NCBI GenBank assembly: GCA_946122785.1
Contig: CAMGYJ010000010.1
Span: 46,335,134 to 46,399,133, forward strand
Length of the DNA: 64,000 nt
DNA from: Linum tenue
Taxonomy: Eukaryota > Streptophyta > Magnoliopsida > Malpighiales > Linaceae
Reading direction: 5' to 3'
In this document: in pieces, positions 1 through 10,418 of the stretch
Layout of the letters: each line of letters starts with the position of its first letter
Position numbering within the stretch: position 1 is the first letter of the stretch
Program-made: the position numbers and the translations under genes
Notes under the pieces: model-generated
The model's input: the letters and a program-made list of their open reading frames with translations, nothing else
Told to the model about the DNA's origin: nothing
Databases searched by the model: none

Positions 1-557
1 GGTATTTGTTAGCGAGATCTATAATTGGAGCAGGGGGCTTAAGCTTTGTAAGTGAAATGGTTAAGGTAAGTGGATGTGCTATTTTCCCCCCTTTCTATCT
101 TTCCTTGCGATAGTGATTCAAGAGGAATCCAATAAGATGTTTTAGACAGTGGCGTGGTTTGGTGTTATTTTCCTCCTGGTCAATCGCAGTTGCTGTTATT
201 TCTCGAAGTTCGGCGGATTTTCCATGATTAACCACAATGTCCTTGTTGTTGCAGTTTTGATATTCAGTATTCTTTATGTGGCGTTTTGAAGGAACAAGGC
301 TGCGTGTGGGCCGATTCTGATTTTCATACCCAAGATTGTGCTACCAGACTAGTTTATAACACTTTTGTAAGGTAAGTGTGTTGATACTAGGGAGGCTCAA
401 CTGTTGAATCTGCTGCATTAGTTGATAATAGTTTGGATTAACAATTCTTGTACTGCCTCTACAGCTCACAGAAAGGGTCTTGAGGTTTGTCAATGTCCTT
501 CTCATAATTAATTTTCTTGAGATATTTACCTAGTCACACTACTCTTGTAATGGAATT
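1..557. other. No gene recognised
   Basis: I see no recognisable coding region, RNA gene or bounded repeat here. The sequence is intron-like, with T-rich tracts and several possible splice signals, and leads into the possible exon at 580. Confidence 0.4.
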
Positions 558-824
558 ATGATGCACCAATTGTATGCAGAACATAAGTTATTTACGGAGG
601 CTGAACTGACAGAGCATGAACACTCAGGTGAAGCTGAAATGATGGAGCATGTACATAAATACTCAAGAGAATCTGAAATGTCAAATGATGACGACGGATT
701 CTCAAGTGAAGAAGAACCTGTAGATGAATACTCTGACTGGTTGGTTAATCATTACACACTCAAACTTTTACCATGGTATATGGTTTTGATGCTTAATTGT
801 AGAAGTCGAAATGCCACCTATTAA
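558..824 (+). CDS. Possible acidic exon, unrecognised gene
   Basis: An open frame of 88 codons. A plausible 3' splice site (tgtatgcag) ends at 579, and possible donors lie at 740 and 744, so the likely exon is about 580-743 rather than the whole open frame. The predicted peptide is strongly acidic and serine-rich, with a run of Asp/Glu around residues 42-55 (SNDDDGFSSEEEP). I recognise no domain. Sequence on both sides looks intronic, and similar intron/exon-like units recur at 809-874 and 985-1050, so this may be debris of a multi-exon gene or pseudogene. The evidence is only an open frame with a compositional bias. Confidence 0.25.
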   Translation: MMHQLYAEHKLFTEAELTEHEHSGEAEMMEHVHKYSRESEMSNDDDGFSSEEEPVDEYSDWLVNHYTLKLLPWYMVLMLNCRSRNATY

Positions 825-1050
825 ATGGGTTGATGCTTTTTTGTCCTGCAGATCTGTGTATCTATGATTAACGTGCTGATTTGGGTTTGTTCGAGGATTC
901 AAATGAGTGCAAGGACTACAAGCAAGCTCCTGAGGTAACTGCCCAAGTCTGTGCAGTTCCTCACAAAGTCTCTAGTATGAAGTTGAATGTCACCTATTAA
1001 ATTAGTTCATTTTTTTCCTGCAGCTCATTGGATTCTCTTTGATTAACGAC
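809..1050 (+). repeat. Duplicated intron-end/exon-start unit (two copies)
   Basis: Two related stretches of about 65 bp lie at 809-874 and 985-1050. Both contain CACCTATTAAAT, then a T-rich tract ending in TCCTGCAG (a good 3' splice acceptor), then a similar stretch ending in TGATTAACG. The pair looks like a duplicated intron end plus exon start. I cannot link it to a known gene. Confidence 0.45.
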
Positions 1051-2044
1051 GATGGAGTTACTATTATAATTCTGCCCTCTCTATCTTGTGATATGAAGTA
1101 ATGATTCAGAGTTGGGGTGCTGGTTTTAATAGCGAAGACTGTCACGAGACCTATTTTTTCTTAAAGACTTTTGTAAGGCTGAATCCCAATTGGCTTTATT
1201 GCATGAAGTTTGAACTTATAAGATTGCAGCAACATCTTATAGTAGTTTGCATAGACGATCCTGAGGTTTAGAAATGCTTTGATCCTAATGTTTCTCCCCT
1301 GAAGCTATTCCTTAATTAATGTGTTTTTGGCAGCTTGCTCCTCCTTTCCTTCCTTCTTCTGCTACAAATAACCGTGCTAGCCCTCTAGTTCCATTTCCAT
1401 TATGCATCCTCCCTTACTTCCTATTATTTCATGCCAACTCTTGCCTTTGCCGCATAATTCCTAAACTGAACCACGAGGGTTAGGGAAACAATCAATTTGC
1501 TACTAAGTGACAAACCTAATCTTACTGTCTACTAAAAAGGCTTTTCATCTTGAAAATGATTACATTCTTAGCTGGAGTTGTTCTCCAGTTGCAATTTCCT
1601 AGTTTCTTTGAAATCGTGAGGCCCAAGTGTGGTTCAAATTTTGCTGCAAGATTTAGGAACTATTCAGTAAGTTGACTAGCTCCCCCCTCCTGTGTCCTTC
1701 GTTCGGTTTTGTGTTGGCTTACTGCTTTATTTCTACAGCTTAAGCCGTGGTCTATTGTAATTCTTTTTTTAAATAATTGAATGTCATCATTATCGAAGAA
1801 GAAATGTCTTATGCGAAGATAACACATAATAATCATGCTGAAAGGAAGTGAAAGTCTACATAAATCTGCATCACAAAACAAGGCAATTATAAGGATATAG
1901 AAAACACATAGACCTGCATTACCTTGATAAAAGAAGCCACATAACTTCAGTCTGAGAATGGAAAGGCTAAGATAACAACAACATCCAATGGAATAAGTTC
2001 TACGAGTATCTTAGTCTACATCTTAAAAGAATGTTTGCTAAAGT
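1051..2044. other. No gene recognised
   Basis: No convincing coding region or repeat boundary. The composition is intron-like or intergenic, with T-rich tracts. The short open frames here lack codon structure or splice context. Confidence 0.4.
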
Positions 2045-2577
2045 GGTATTGAGTTGAATTGAGTTGGATTCAGATCCCATTAACCAAGTCATAGTAGTAA
2101 ATGAATCGGTCAGCCCTACCGTGACACATGTTAACTTGATTACGAGTTATGATCAATAGTTGTATAGTTAATTAACCTTATTGCGGTATGCATGTATATT
2201 CATAGAATGCACTGAATTTATGTATACAAGTGGTAGTACAGGCTTTACCGGACGTCATCGTAGCACACATTGTGTAGCGAATTGGGTCAAATATGGGATT
2301 CACTGTACTGGGTTGAGTTGAGTTGGATTCATATCCCAATAAATGAGTCACAGTAGTAGATGAATGGGTCATGAGTACGTACTAGCCCTAACGTGACACG
2401 TGTTAACTTGATTATGAGTTCTGATAAATAGTTGTGTAGTTAATTAAGGCGATCGTGATGTGCAAATTCATAGAATGCACTGAATTCGTGTATACAAGTG
2501 GTAGTACAAGTTTTATTGGACGCGTCGTAGCACGCATTATGTTAGCGAACTGCGTCAATAACTATGTTATTCACTTT
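2045..2577 (+). repeat. Imperfect tandem duplication, about 265-bp unit
   Basis: Copy 1 is about 2045-2304 and copy 2 about 2305-2577. Matched landmarks in the same order are GAGTTGGATTCA, the TAGTAGTAGATGAAT-type segment, ACACGTGTTAACTTGAT, AATGCACTGAATT and GTATACAAGTGGTAGTACA. The copies differ by many substitutions and a short indel, so the duplication is old. No coding capacity is evident. Confidence 0.85.
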
Positions 2578-3199
2578 ATCTCGATTTCCTGATATTTACT
2601 TTTCTCTCGATTCGATAATCATACAAATGAAAAAACATGTCATAGATAGCATATGTTTAATCAAATTAACAACTCTATTAAGTATGTTAATTAATCTTAG
2701 AATGGAAGTTTTGGCAGAGGAGGCACAAATTATGAATTGAAAGACAATGTCGATTTTGATCAGTAACTATGAAAGTCTCCATTTTTTGTCGGTAGATATG
2801 AAAGTAAGTCTAATTATTTTACCCTAGGGAATTACGTATTATCATAGTTTAGAACCATAATGAGAAAGATTATGGAATTTATTATTTTTCCTGAGATCAA
2901 TTGCGGGCAAGGATCTTTGTTTTATTTGTTCCGCTAGCTATTAAATGAATTATTATAACTCTTTCCATTTAAGATGATAATGCAATAACTCTTCCGGGAA
3001 AACCCCATTTAAAAATCTTCCAGCACATAAAAACAGCCCTACTCTTTCTATTCTAAATAAAAATATATTCTAAGTCAATTTAAAATTCGGTACTATTAAT
3101 CCAATTTTCCCATTTAATAAAAAAACCTTGTTGCATTTAATCCATTGTAAATATATTCTAAGTCAATATAAAATTCGGTACTATTCGAGTCAAATGGTT
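2578..3199. other. AT-rich intergenic DNA
   Basis: AT-rich sequence without recognisable genes. A near-repeat of TATATTCTAAGTCAAT is seen near 3065 and 3150. Confidence 0.4.
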
Positions 3200-4136
3200 A
3201 CCATTGTTGCATTTTCTGAAAACAATAGTTGCCACATAAATCATTTTTTGTGACATATCAAATTTACACTAATGTATACTATTTGCTACAATGTACAATC
3301 ATCACAAAAATTGCCATATGTGATACAAAAAGTATGTCACTAAAATATTATTTCAAGTTTAATTTTGTTACCAAAAAATATAATCGTGACAACACGATTT
3401 TCACTAACTATATGAAATTATGATGGCTTAAGTTCTCACTATTGATTATATTTGTGACGACAATATGTCTTACAGAAAATGGTTATAATCATGTATCAGA
3501 TCGTCACTAATGTATACTTCTCTTACAACACACCATCGTCACAAATGCAATCCGAAGTGACAAAACCATTCATCATAAGAGTATGCTATCGTGACAAATT
3601 TTATTTCTTGTCACTAATGTTGTCGCGGCAGTAACATAAACTACTTCACAAAATCCGAATTTTGCGACAATATAACTGTCACAAAAACCTCCTTTTGTGA
3701 TAAATGTGTATCCAAAAAGGCGCATCATTTGTGACAACTAAAATTGTTACGAGTGGAAAACATCTGGTGACTATACAAACTCGTCACAAATGCAAAGTAT
3801 TTGTTACACTTAGAAGGTTGTCACAATTGAGTACATCTTATGTGACGAAAAAAACCCATCACGTTAAAGCTTATACATGTTAGGTATACATTTCAAAAGG
3901 TGTTACGTAAACTTTTTCAAGTGTTGCCTAAAATTGTGTTGCGTATGTAAAATTGTGTTGCATATATAGTATTTTTTTGCGACACATTTTGTTGTTGCCA
4001 AAAGTGTTACCTATTACTTTATACAACACCACCTATACAGTACACTACTAAAAGTGTTGCATATTGCATATGCAACACTTTCGGCACCTTTTGCAACATA
4101 TTTCAAGTGTTGCCAAATGCCACTTTTCCCGTAGTG
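3200..4136. mobile_element. CACTA-type transposon remnant, right terminus
   Basis: The segment ends in CCCGTAGTG at 4136, the inverted form of the CACTA terminal motif (reading inward: CACTACGGGAAAAGTGG). Just inside the terminus are short subterminal repeats around GTGTTGC in both orientations (about 3900-4115), typical of CACTA/CMC elements. Further left (3200-3860) is a field of short TTGTGAC/GTCACAA motifs, either subterminal repeats of the same element or of another. I found no left CACTA end, so the left boundary is approximate. No transposase is visible. Confidence 0.6.
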
Positions 4137-4306
4137 CGGCTTCCATAATGGTGCTTTACAACTGTTACATAAGGTTACCATACGTTATGTAATTATCACG
4201 TAATACCTATTGTATTTTACGTAATGCAACCTGTGAAACCTGCTATAGCAGGTAAAAAAAATTAAAGTTACCTTACTTCAAGTTACCATAGAAAATCCCC
4301 TCTTTT
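4137..4306. mobile_element. Truncated copy of the TTACGTAA MITE
   Basis: About 165 bp that match the right end of the complete element at 4928-5090: CTGCTATAGCAG, CCTTACTTCAAGTTACC and a terminal AAATCCC. Its left part is missing because the CACTA terminus abuts it at 4136. The CACTA element therefore landed inside this older copy. Confidence 0.7.
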
Positions 4307-4327
4307 GTTCTCTATTAATACTTATGT

Positions 4328-5090
4328 GGGATCTCCTACAGTAACTTGGGTATACTTTCAAGTTAGGTAACTTGCATAGATCTAAACCGTTAAAATTGAC
4401 CAAACTTATTTTAAACCATTGATTAAATAACTAAAAAAATAAATGGCAACATGGGTTGCCGGTCACCACATTTCCAAGTTGCCTTTCCATATTTTAACCT
4501 TTCCTTTTTTTAATTCTTATTGAATTAGAAGCGTTACGTAAGGCTTCCATAATAACTTAACTCTTTACGTAACATGACATTAATACTTATTACGTAAAGA
4601 TACCTTATATTACATAAGACTTTCGTAATGATATTTTACAACTGTTACGTAAAATACACGTAAAAGTTACGGAATGATAGTTATTTCTTACATAACAATT
4701 AAATCGGAAGCGTTACGTATGGCTTCCGTAATGACTTAGCACTTTAAGTAACGCAAAGTTAATACTCATTACGTAAAAAGACCTTCCATTACGTAAAGGT
4801 TACGGAACGACAGTTATTTCTTACGTAACAGTTAAATCAGTAGCGTTACGTAAGACTTTCGTAATGACTTAGCATTTTACGTAACATGAGGTTAATACTC
4901 ATTACGTAAAGACACATTCTATTACGTAAGGCTTCTGTAATGATTTTTTACAACTATTACGTAAGATTATCATATGCTACGTAACCATTACGTAATGCCT
5001 ATTGTATTTTACGTAATACGACCTTTGAAACCTGCTATAGCAGATAAAGAAATTCAAGTTGCCTTACTTCAAGTTACCGTAGGAAATCCC
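4328..5090. mobile_element. Mutator-type MITE rich in TTACGTAA palindromes
   Basis: A 763-bp non-coding element. Its terminal inverted repeats read GGGATCTCCTACAGTAACTTG at the left and, in reverse complement, GGGATTTCCTACGGTAACTTG at the right. It is flanked by 9-bp target duplications TACTTATGT (4319-4327) and TACTTGTGT (5091-5099), one mismatch apart; 9 bp is the Mutator class length. The interior (4525-4930) is a degenerate tandem array with three starts near 4529, 4709 and 4839 (AGCGTTACGTA), full of the palindrome TTACGTAA and variants. No open frame. Confidence 0.75.
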
Positions 5091-5157
5091 TACTTGTGTA
5101 ACCTAATTCGCTATTTTCCCTCCGCCACTCCCGCCTTGGAGCGGTAAAACGCAAATT

Positions 5158-5340
5158 CTTATGGATTCGGCCAAAATTCGCGACTTTCATTTGTGCAGAG
5201 CACGATTTTCTGGAGGATCCATCGCTTCCCTGCTCCAGCAGCATGCTTGATTCTCCAAATAGCTTCCGGCACTTCTCCGCCGTTGTCGAAATACATGCAC
5301 CCACCTGCATCCTCATCGCTTGCGCTCATTTTCCTCCGTG
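5158..5340 (-). pseudogene. Interrupted host open frame, 3' part
   Basis: On the minus strand this continues the open frame at 11154-11409 once Copia-1 and one CAGTC duplication are removed. The combined frame runs about 146 codons with no stop until TAA at 5158. The junction codon (GCA) spans the duplication and the base at 5340. I do not recognise the product. The continuity may be chance, but an exon hit by Copia-1 is plausible. Confidence 0.35.
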
Positions 5341-5345
5341 CAGTC

Positions 5346-5971
5346 TGTTGGAAATGTGTATGAATAGCTTTGAAAGCTATAGAGTCTCAAGTGGAAAAAC
5401 TACCACATTGGTAGTTTTACTTGGTGAAGTGAGTATAAAGATAGGAGCCTCTCTCCTAAGGGCATGCCCCTTGGGGTGACCCACTTTTGTGGGAGAGGGA
5501 GGAATTCCGAACGAAATTAATTATTTAATAATTAATTATTAATCGGTTATTCTGAGGAATATTCTAAGGGATAATCGATTGAAAAGGAATATTCGAAGGA
5601 TAATCTCCGCAGGATTTATCCTAACCGACGGTTTTAATTAAGGAAATAATTATCTTCCTTAATTAATCCGACTTATTCCCCAAGCAAGAGGGTATATTCC
5701 TAGGGGTTCGGCTCCTATAAATAGCCGCCTCCCCAGCCCCTCTATAAACACCACAACGAGCATAAACACAATAGAGAGAGTGTTCAGAGAGCTCCGGTTT
5801 TCGCACAAAACCGCGAGTACACATAGGAGCTGTTTTATCCTCGAGACGACCGGTTGATAGTCTGACGTGCGCATCGAAGGCAGTGTCGCGAACGTCTTAA
5901 AGAGAGCGACCTAGTCCGCGACTCAGCTCCAGATTCGGTATCCTCGTCTTGTTGTTGTTCCGTTTCTAACA
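5346..5971 (+). repeat. Copia-1 5' LTR
   Basis: It starts TGTTGGAAATGTG and ends TTCTAACA. Compared with the 3' LTR it lacks about 109 bp at position 5501/5502, between short GGA repeats, consistent with a replication-slip or microhomology deletion. It contains a TATAAATA promoter element. Confidence 0.95.
5716..5723 (+). promoter_or_regulatory. TATA box of the 5' LTR
   Basis: TATAAATA in a GC-richer context (CTCCTATAAATAGCCGCC). The same box is kept in the 3' LTR at 10898 and in the Copia-2 LTRs, so it is the likely core promoter for the genomic RNA. Confidence 0.8.
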
Positions 5972-5995
5972 ATTTTAAGACGCTCGGCTGCTGCT

Positions 5996-6874
5996 ATGTC
6001 GACTGAACAGAACAACATGGCCGGATCTGGTGCTGTCGATATCAATCGACCGTTTCGCTTCGTTGGAGTCAACTTCCGTCGCTCGAGACAAAAGATGGAG
6101 TTCTACCTGACGACCAAGAAGTTGGCACACTGCCTCACCAGCATGCCCGTCGAGCTGCCGGAAGAAGCGACCGATGAGGAGAGGGCTGCTTCTGCTATGG
6201 AAAGGGAGCATGACTTCCTATGCAAGAATTACATCCTCAACGGCCTGGCAGACGACCTCTACGACTACTATGCGGACAGCAAGAACACCGCAATGATGGT
6301 CTGGGATGCGCTCCAAAAGAAGTACGACACGGAGGAGGCTGGAGCTAAGAAGTATGCTGTCAGCCGCTACCTGCGCTACCAGATGGTGGATGACAAGTCT
6401 GTCGAAGTTCAGTCCCACGAACTTCAGAAAATAGCTCATGAGATCGTCTCTGAAGGTATGCCTCTGGACGATCAATTTCAAGTTGCTTGCATTATTGATA
6501 AGCTGCCCCCTTCGTGGAAAGATTTTAAGAATATGCTTAGACATAAAACCAAAGAATTTTCACTGGAAAGTTTGATTACTCGCCTAAGGATTGAGGAAGA
6601 GTCCCGCAAGCAGGATATGAAAGAAGAGGTGATGGTCGTCACTGCTAAACGACCCACCCCTAGAGCTCTTAAACCTAACCAGAAAGGGTTTAAGGGTAAG
6701 AACCAGCAGGTCCGCCCCCACCAGAATGGTGCCTCTCGAGGTAACCAAAGGGTCATGGCCCAAACCTCTAAGAATGACCCACCGTTTATCTGCTTTAACT
6801 GCGGAAAACCGGGCATATGGCAAAAAAGTGCAGGAACAAGCATAACCCCGCCGCTGCGGCCAGGGTTAACTTGA
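5996..6874 (+). CDS. Copia-1 Gag (frameshifted at its C-terminus)
   Basis: Copia-type Gag (UBN2/gag-polypeptide family), the structural protein that packages element RNA. The start ATG at 5996 lies only 24 bp after the 5' LTR; Copia-2 has the same spacing. Residues 30-200 are the helical capsid-like region, followed by a basic stretch (about 220-255) and a CCHC zinc knuckle opening CFNCGKPG. Inside the knuckle one base is missing at 6813/6814 relative to Copia-2, so the last Cys is lost and about 20 unrelated residues follow. In the parent, Gag and Pol would be one reading frame. Confidence 0.93.
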   Translation: MSTEQNNMAGSGAVDINRPFRFVGVNFRRSRQKMEFYLTTKKLAHCLTSMPVELPEEATDEERAASAMEREHDFLCKNYILNGLADDLYDYYADSKNTAMMVWDALQKKYDTEEAGAKKYAVSRYLRYQMVDDKSVEVQSHELQKIAHEIVSEGMPLDDQFQVACIIDKLPPSWKDFKNMLRHKTKEFSLESLITRLRIEEESRKQDMKEEVMVVTAKRPTPRALKPNQKGFKGKNQQVRPHQNGASRGNQRVMAQTSKNDPPFICFNCGKPGIWQKSAGTSITPPLRPGLT

Positions 6875-9800
6875 CAGAAGAGGATTTGGTAGCCATGATC
6901 ACAGAGATGATCGCTGAAGTTAACCTCATCGGTGACTCAGAAGGATGGTGGCTGGATACAGGTGCATCGAAGCATGTATGCAACAATCGTGCTATGTTTA
7001 AAACATACGAAGAAGCACCTGCTGACAAGAAAGTGTTGTTGGGGACTACTCACACCACTATGGTTGCTGGTTCTGGTGAAGTGGAGCTGAACTTCACCTC
7101 TGGGAAGAAGATGGTGCTCAAAGATGTGTTGCACACTCCAGAGATAAGGAAGAATCTTGTTTCGGGATATCTTCTTAATAAGGCTGGGTTTAATCAATCT
7201 ATTGGGGCAGACTTGTATACCCTTACTAAGAATGGGAGTTTTGTGGGAAAGGGATATGCATGTAATGGGATGTTCAAGTTGAATGTCGAAATTAATAAGA
7301 TGAATTCTTCAGTTTACATGGTGTGTGATTTGAATGTTTGGCATGCTCGTCTTTGTCATGTGAACACACGAATTGTGAAGAATTTAAGCAAGCTAGGACA
7401 TATCCCTAAACTCTCAATGAATGAATTTGATAAATGTGATTTCTGTAGCCAAGCTAAAATAACGAAAACGCCCCATAAATCTGTGAGTAGAGAATCAGAA
7501 CCCTTAGATCTGATTCATTCTGATATTTGTGAACTAGATGGGACGTTAACTAGGTCTGGCAAGAGATACTTTATCACTTTCATAGATGATTGCTCTGATT
7601 ATTGCTTTGTTTATTTGATGAATAACAAAAGTGAAGCCCTTGACATGTTCAAGGTATTTGGGGTTGAATTCGAAAATCAGTGCAATCGAAAGATAAAAAG
7701 ACTTAGGAGCGATAGAGGATCAGAGTATGACTCTAATCCCTTCAAGGAATTCTATAGCTCACATGGTATCATTCATGAAACCACGGCACCATATTCACCA
7801 GAAATGAATGGTAAAGCTGAGCGGAAAAATAGGACATTTACAGAATTAGTTGTGGCTATTATGCTCAATTCTGGAGCTGCTTCTTCTTGGTGGGGTGATA
7901 TTTTGTTGACGGTTTGCTATGTGCTAAATCGTCTTCCAAAAACAAATAGAAAAGAATCACCCTATGAGATCTTGAAGAATAAGCCACCTAATCTGTCCTA
8001 TTTAAGAACGTGGGGCTGTTTGGCCTACGTAAGAATTCCGGATCCTAAGAGGGTTAAGTTGGCTAGTCGAGCATATGAATGTGTCTTCGTTGGCTATGCG
8101 GTCAATAGTAAGGCATATAGATTCTATGATTTGAATGCTCGTACTATAATAGAATCCATTGATGCTGATTTCTTTGAGACTCGATTTCCATTTAAAACGA
8201 GAAATAGTGGGGGTAATGTACTACCCGCTATTAGAGATAACGGAACTAGTGGGGGTGTTGGATCTGAGGATGAACTCAGAAGAAGTAAAAGAGCTAGAAT
8301 CTCTAAAGATTTTGGTGATGACTTTACTACAGTATACACCCTCGAGGAGCCAAAAAGTTTGCAGGAAGCATTAACTTCCATAGATGCAGACTTTTGGAAT
8401 GAGGCCGTTATAGATGAAATGGAATCGTTAGAGGCTAATAAGACTTGGCATCTAACAGACTTACCTCCTGGCTGCAAAGTCTTAGGTAATAAATGGGTTC
8501 TAAAAACGAAACGGAAACCTGATGGTGCAATCGAAAGGTTCCAAGCTCGCCTAGTAGTCAAGGGCTACAGGCAGAGAGAGAATATAGATTTCTTCGACAC
8601 CTATTCACCAGTATCTAGAATAACATCCATTCGTGTCATGATTGCTCTTGCTGCCTTGAACAATCTCGTGGTACATCAAATGGATGTTAAGACTGCCTTT
8701 TTGAACGGTGATCTAGATGAAGAAATCTATATGGAACAACCAGAAGGGTTTGTTATCCCTGAACATGCCTCGAAAGTCTGTAAGTTGGACAAATCATTAT
8801 ATGGTTTGAAACAGGCTCCAAAACAGTGGCATGAGAAGTTTGACACTCTCGTTCTCTCTCATGGCTTTAAGGTGAATGAAAGTGACAAGTGTATTTACTG
8901 CAAGTCAGAGAATAACACTTGCACTATCATATGTTTGTATGTAGATGACATGTTGATATTTGGTACAAATATTCACGTGGTCAATGAAGCGAAAGCCATG
9001 TTAAAAGAGAGCTTTGAGGTGAAAGATCTGGGAGAAGCAAAGTTTATGCTTGGAATCCAGATAACTAGAACAGCAAATGGTTATTCTCTAGATCAATCTA
9101 GCTACATAGAGAAGATCTTGAAGAAGTATAACTATTTCGACTGTAAACCTGCGTGTACTCCGTATGATGCTAGTGTAAAGCTATTTAAGAACACTGGAGA
9201 CAGTGTAAGACAATCGGAATATGCTAGCATCATTGGCAGTCTCCGTTATGCTGCGGATTACACTCGACCAGACATTGCATATGTCGTGGGATTGCTTGGC
9301 AGGTTTAACAGCTGTCCTAGTAGAGAGCATTGGAATGCTATAGAGAGGGTCATGAGATACCTCAAGAGAACAGCAAACCTTGGTATACACTATCAAAGGT
9401 TTCCCGCTGTACTAGAAGGGTATAGTGATGCGGATTGGAATACCCTATCAGATGACTCCAAGGAAATCAGCGGATATGTTTTTAACATCGCTGGTGGAGC
9501 TGTGTCTTGGAAGTCAAAGAAACAAACAATCCTAGCTCAATCAACTATGGAATTAGAGATGATAGCACTAGCAACGGCTAGTGAAGAAGAAAGTTGGTTG
9601 AGAGGATTGTTGTCAGAGATTCCCCTATGGGAAAGACCGGTCCCTCCGGTATTGATACATTGTGATAGTACCGCAGCTATCGCTAAAGTCGAGAACCGGT
9701 TCTATAACGGAAAGAAACGACAGATTCGTCGTAAGCACAGTACTGTTAGAGAACTCCTAACGATAGGAGCAGTGAGGATGGATCATATAAGATCCGAACA

Positions 9801-9921
9801 GAATCCAGCTGATCCTTTGACGAAAGGATTACCTAGAGAGAAAGTCCAGAATACCGCCAAGGGTATGGGGCTTATGCCTACCGAACCACGGACTACAAGT
9901 GATGGTAACCCGACCCAATAG
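6817..9921 (+). CDS. Copia-1 Pol polyprotein (PR-IN-RT-RH)
   Basis: A 1034-codon frame that begins inside the zinc knuckle and is open to TAG at 9919-9921. The domains are complete. Aspartic protease: WLDTGASKHVC, catalytic Asp at 6955. GAG-pre-integrase: WHARLCHVN. Integrase core: HSDICE, Asp at 7522; FIDDCSD; and the Glu of MNGKAERKNR. Reverse transcriptase: MDVKTAFLNG and YVDDM at 8941-8955. RNase H: SDADWN, then ADPLTKGLP near the end. No stop codon interrupts it, so the single base lost in gag appears to be the main defect, because Pol is no longer fused to Gag. Its ATG is an internal Met, not a natural start. Confidence 0.96.
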   Translation: MAKKCRNKHNPAAAARVNLTEEDLVAMITEMIAEVNLIGDSEGWWLDTGASKHVCNNRAMFKTYEEAPADKKVLLGTTHTTMVAGSGEVELNFTSGKKMVLKDVLHTPEIRKNLVSGYLLNKAGFNQSIGADLYTLTKNGSFVGKGYACNGMFKLNVEINKMNSSVYMVCDLNVWHARLCHVNTRIVKNLSKLGHIPKLSMNEFDKCDFCSQAKITKTPHKSVSRESEPLDLIHSDICELDGTLTRSGKRYFITFIDDCSDYCFVYLMNNKSEALDMFKVFGVEFENQCNRKIKRLRSDRGSEYDSNPFKEFYSSHGIIHETTAPYSPEMNGKAERKNRTFTELVVAIMLNSGAASSWWGDILLTVCYVLNRLPKTNRKESPYEILKNKPPNLSYLRTWGCLAYVRIPDPKRVKLASRAYECVFVGYAVNSKAYRFYDLNARTIIESIDADFFETRFPFKTRNSGGNVLPAIRDNGTSGGVGSEDELRRSKRARISKDFGDDFTTVYTLEEPKSLQEALTSIDADFWNEAVIDEMESLEANKTWHLTDLPPGCKVLGNKWVLKTKRKPDGAIERFQARLVVKGYRQRENIDFFDTYSPVSRITSIRVMIALAALNNLVVHQMDVKTAFLNGDLDEEIYMEQPEGFVIPEHASKVCKLDKSLYGLKQAPKQWHEKFDTLVLSHGFKVNESDKCIYCKSENNTCTIICLYVDDMLIFGTNIHVVNEAKAMLKESFEVKDLGEAKFMLGIQITRTANGYSLDQSSYIEKILKKYNYFDCKPACTPYDASVKLFKNTGDSVRQSEYASIIGSLRYAADYTRPDIAYVVGLLGRFNSCPSREHWNAIERVMRYLKRTANLGIHYQRFPAVLEGYSDADWNTLSDDSKEISGYVFNIAGGAVSWKSKKQTILAQSTMELEMIALATASEEESWLRGLLSEIPLWERPVPPVLIHCDSTAAIAKVENRFYNGKKRQIRRKHSTVRELLTIGAVRMDHIRSEQNPADPLTKGLPREKVQNTAKGMGLMPTEPRTTSDGNPTQ

Positions 9922-10418
9922 ACTGGAGATCCCAAGAAATGGGTTCAATGGGTAATAACAAGTCATGAGTAGTATGCGAAAAGTTCATGCATAATGAAGC
10001 ATGAATCCCAAAGCAATGGAGGTTGAGTTAATAACTCTTAATGAGATCTATACCCTATGTGGGGTGGAGTACTTTACTTTGGGGGTACTCCTGATAGACT
10101 CACCTATGTGAATGTGGGAGTGGGAGTGGGGCCGCTCCCTATGGAACTTTGAGAGGCACAAAGTTGCTAGAGCGTTCACTAAACCAGGATAACGTGCATG
10201 GCCATAAACGCACGGGCTAAGAAGAGAACACAACTCAATGAAAAGATCTGGTGTGCTACACTGTCTGAGATAGGGTTCAAGACTACGAGTCACCCTTATG
10301 AAATCGAAAGTGTAACCACTACGCTAAGGTTCAAATCTTCGCGATACCTTAGCTTATGCCAGATCTTATGGAACTGTTGATGCTCAGAGATAATTTCAAA
10401 ACTATTCAAGTGGGGGAT
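9922..10418 (+). other. Copia-1 3' untranslated region and polypurine tract
   Basis: About 500 bp of non-coding element sequence. The last bases, AAGTGGGGGAT (10408-10418), form the polypurine tract that primes plus-strand DNA directly against the 3' LTR. The same region of Copia-2 (12384-12519 and 21816-22168, inverted) is where Gypsy-B inserted. Confidence 0.85.

Noticed and set aside
4328..5090. TTACGTAA array as a replication origin or centromere satellite
   Set aside because: It is enclosed by TIRs and a 9-bp target duplication, so a MITE explains it; there is no evidence for an origin.
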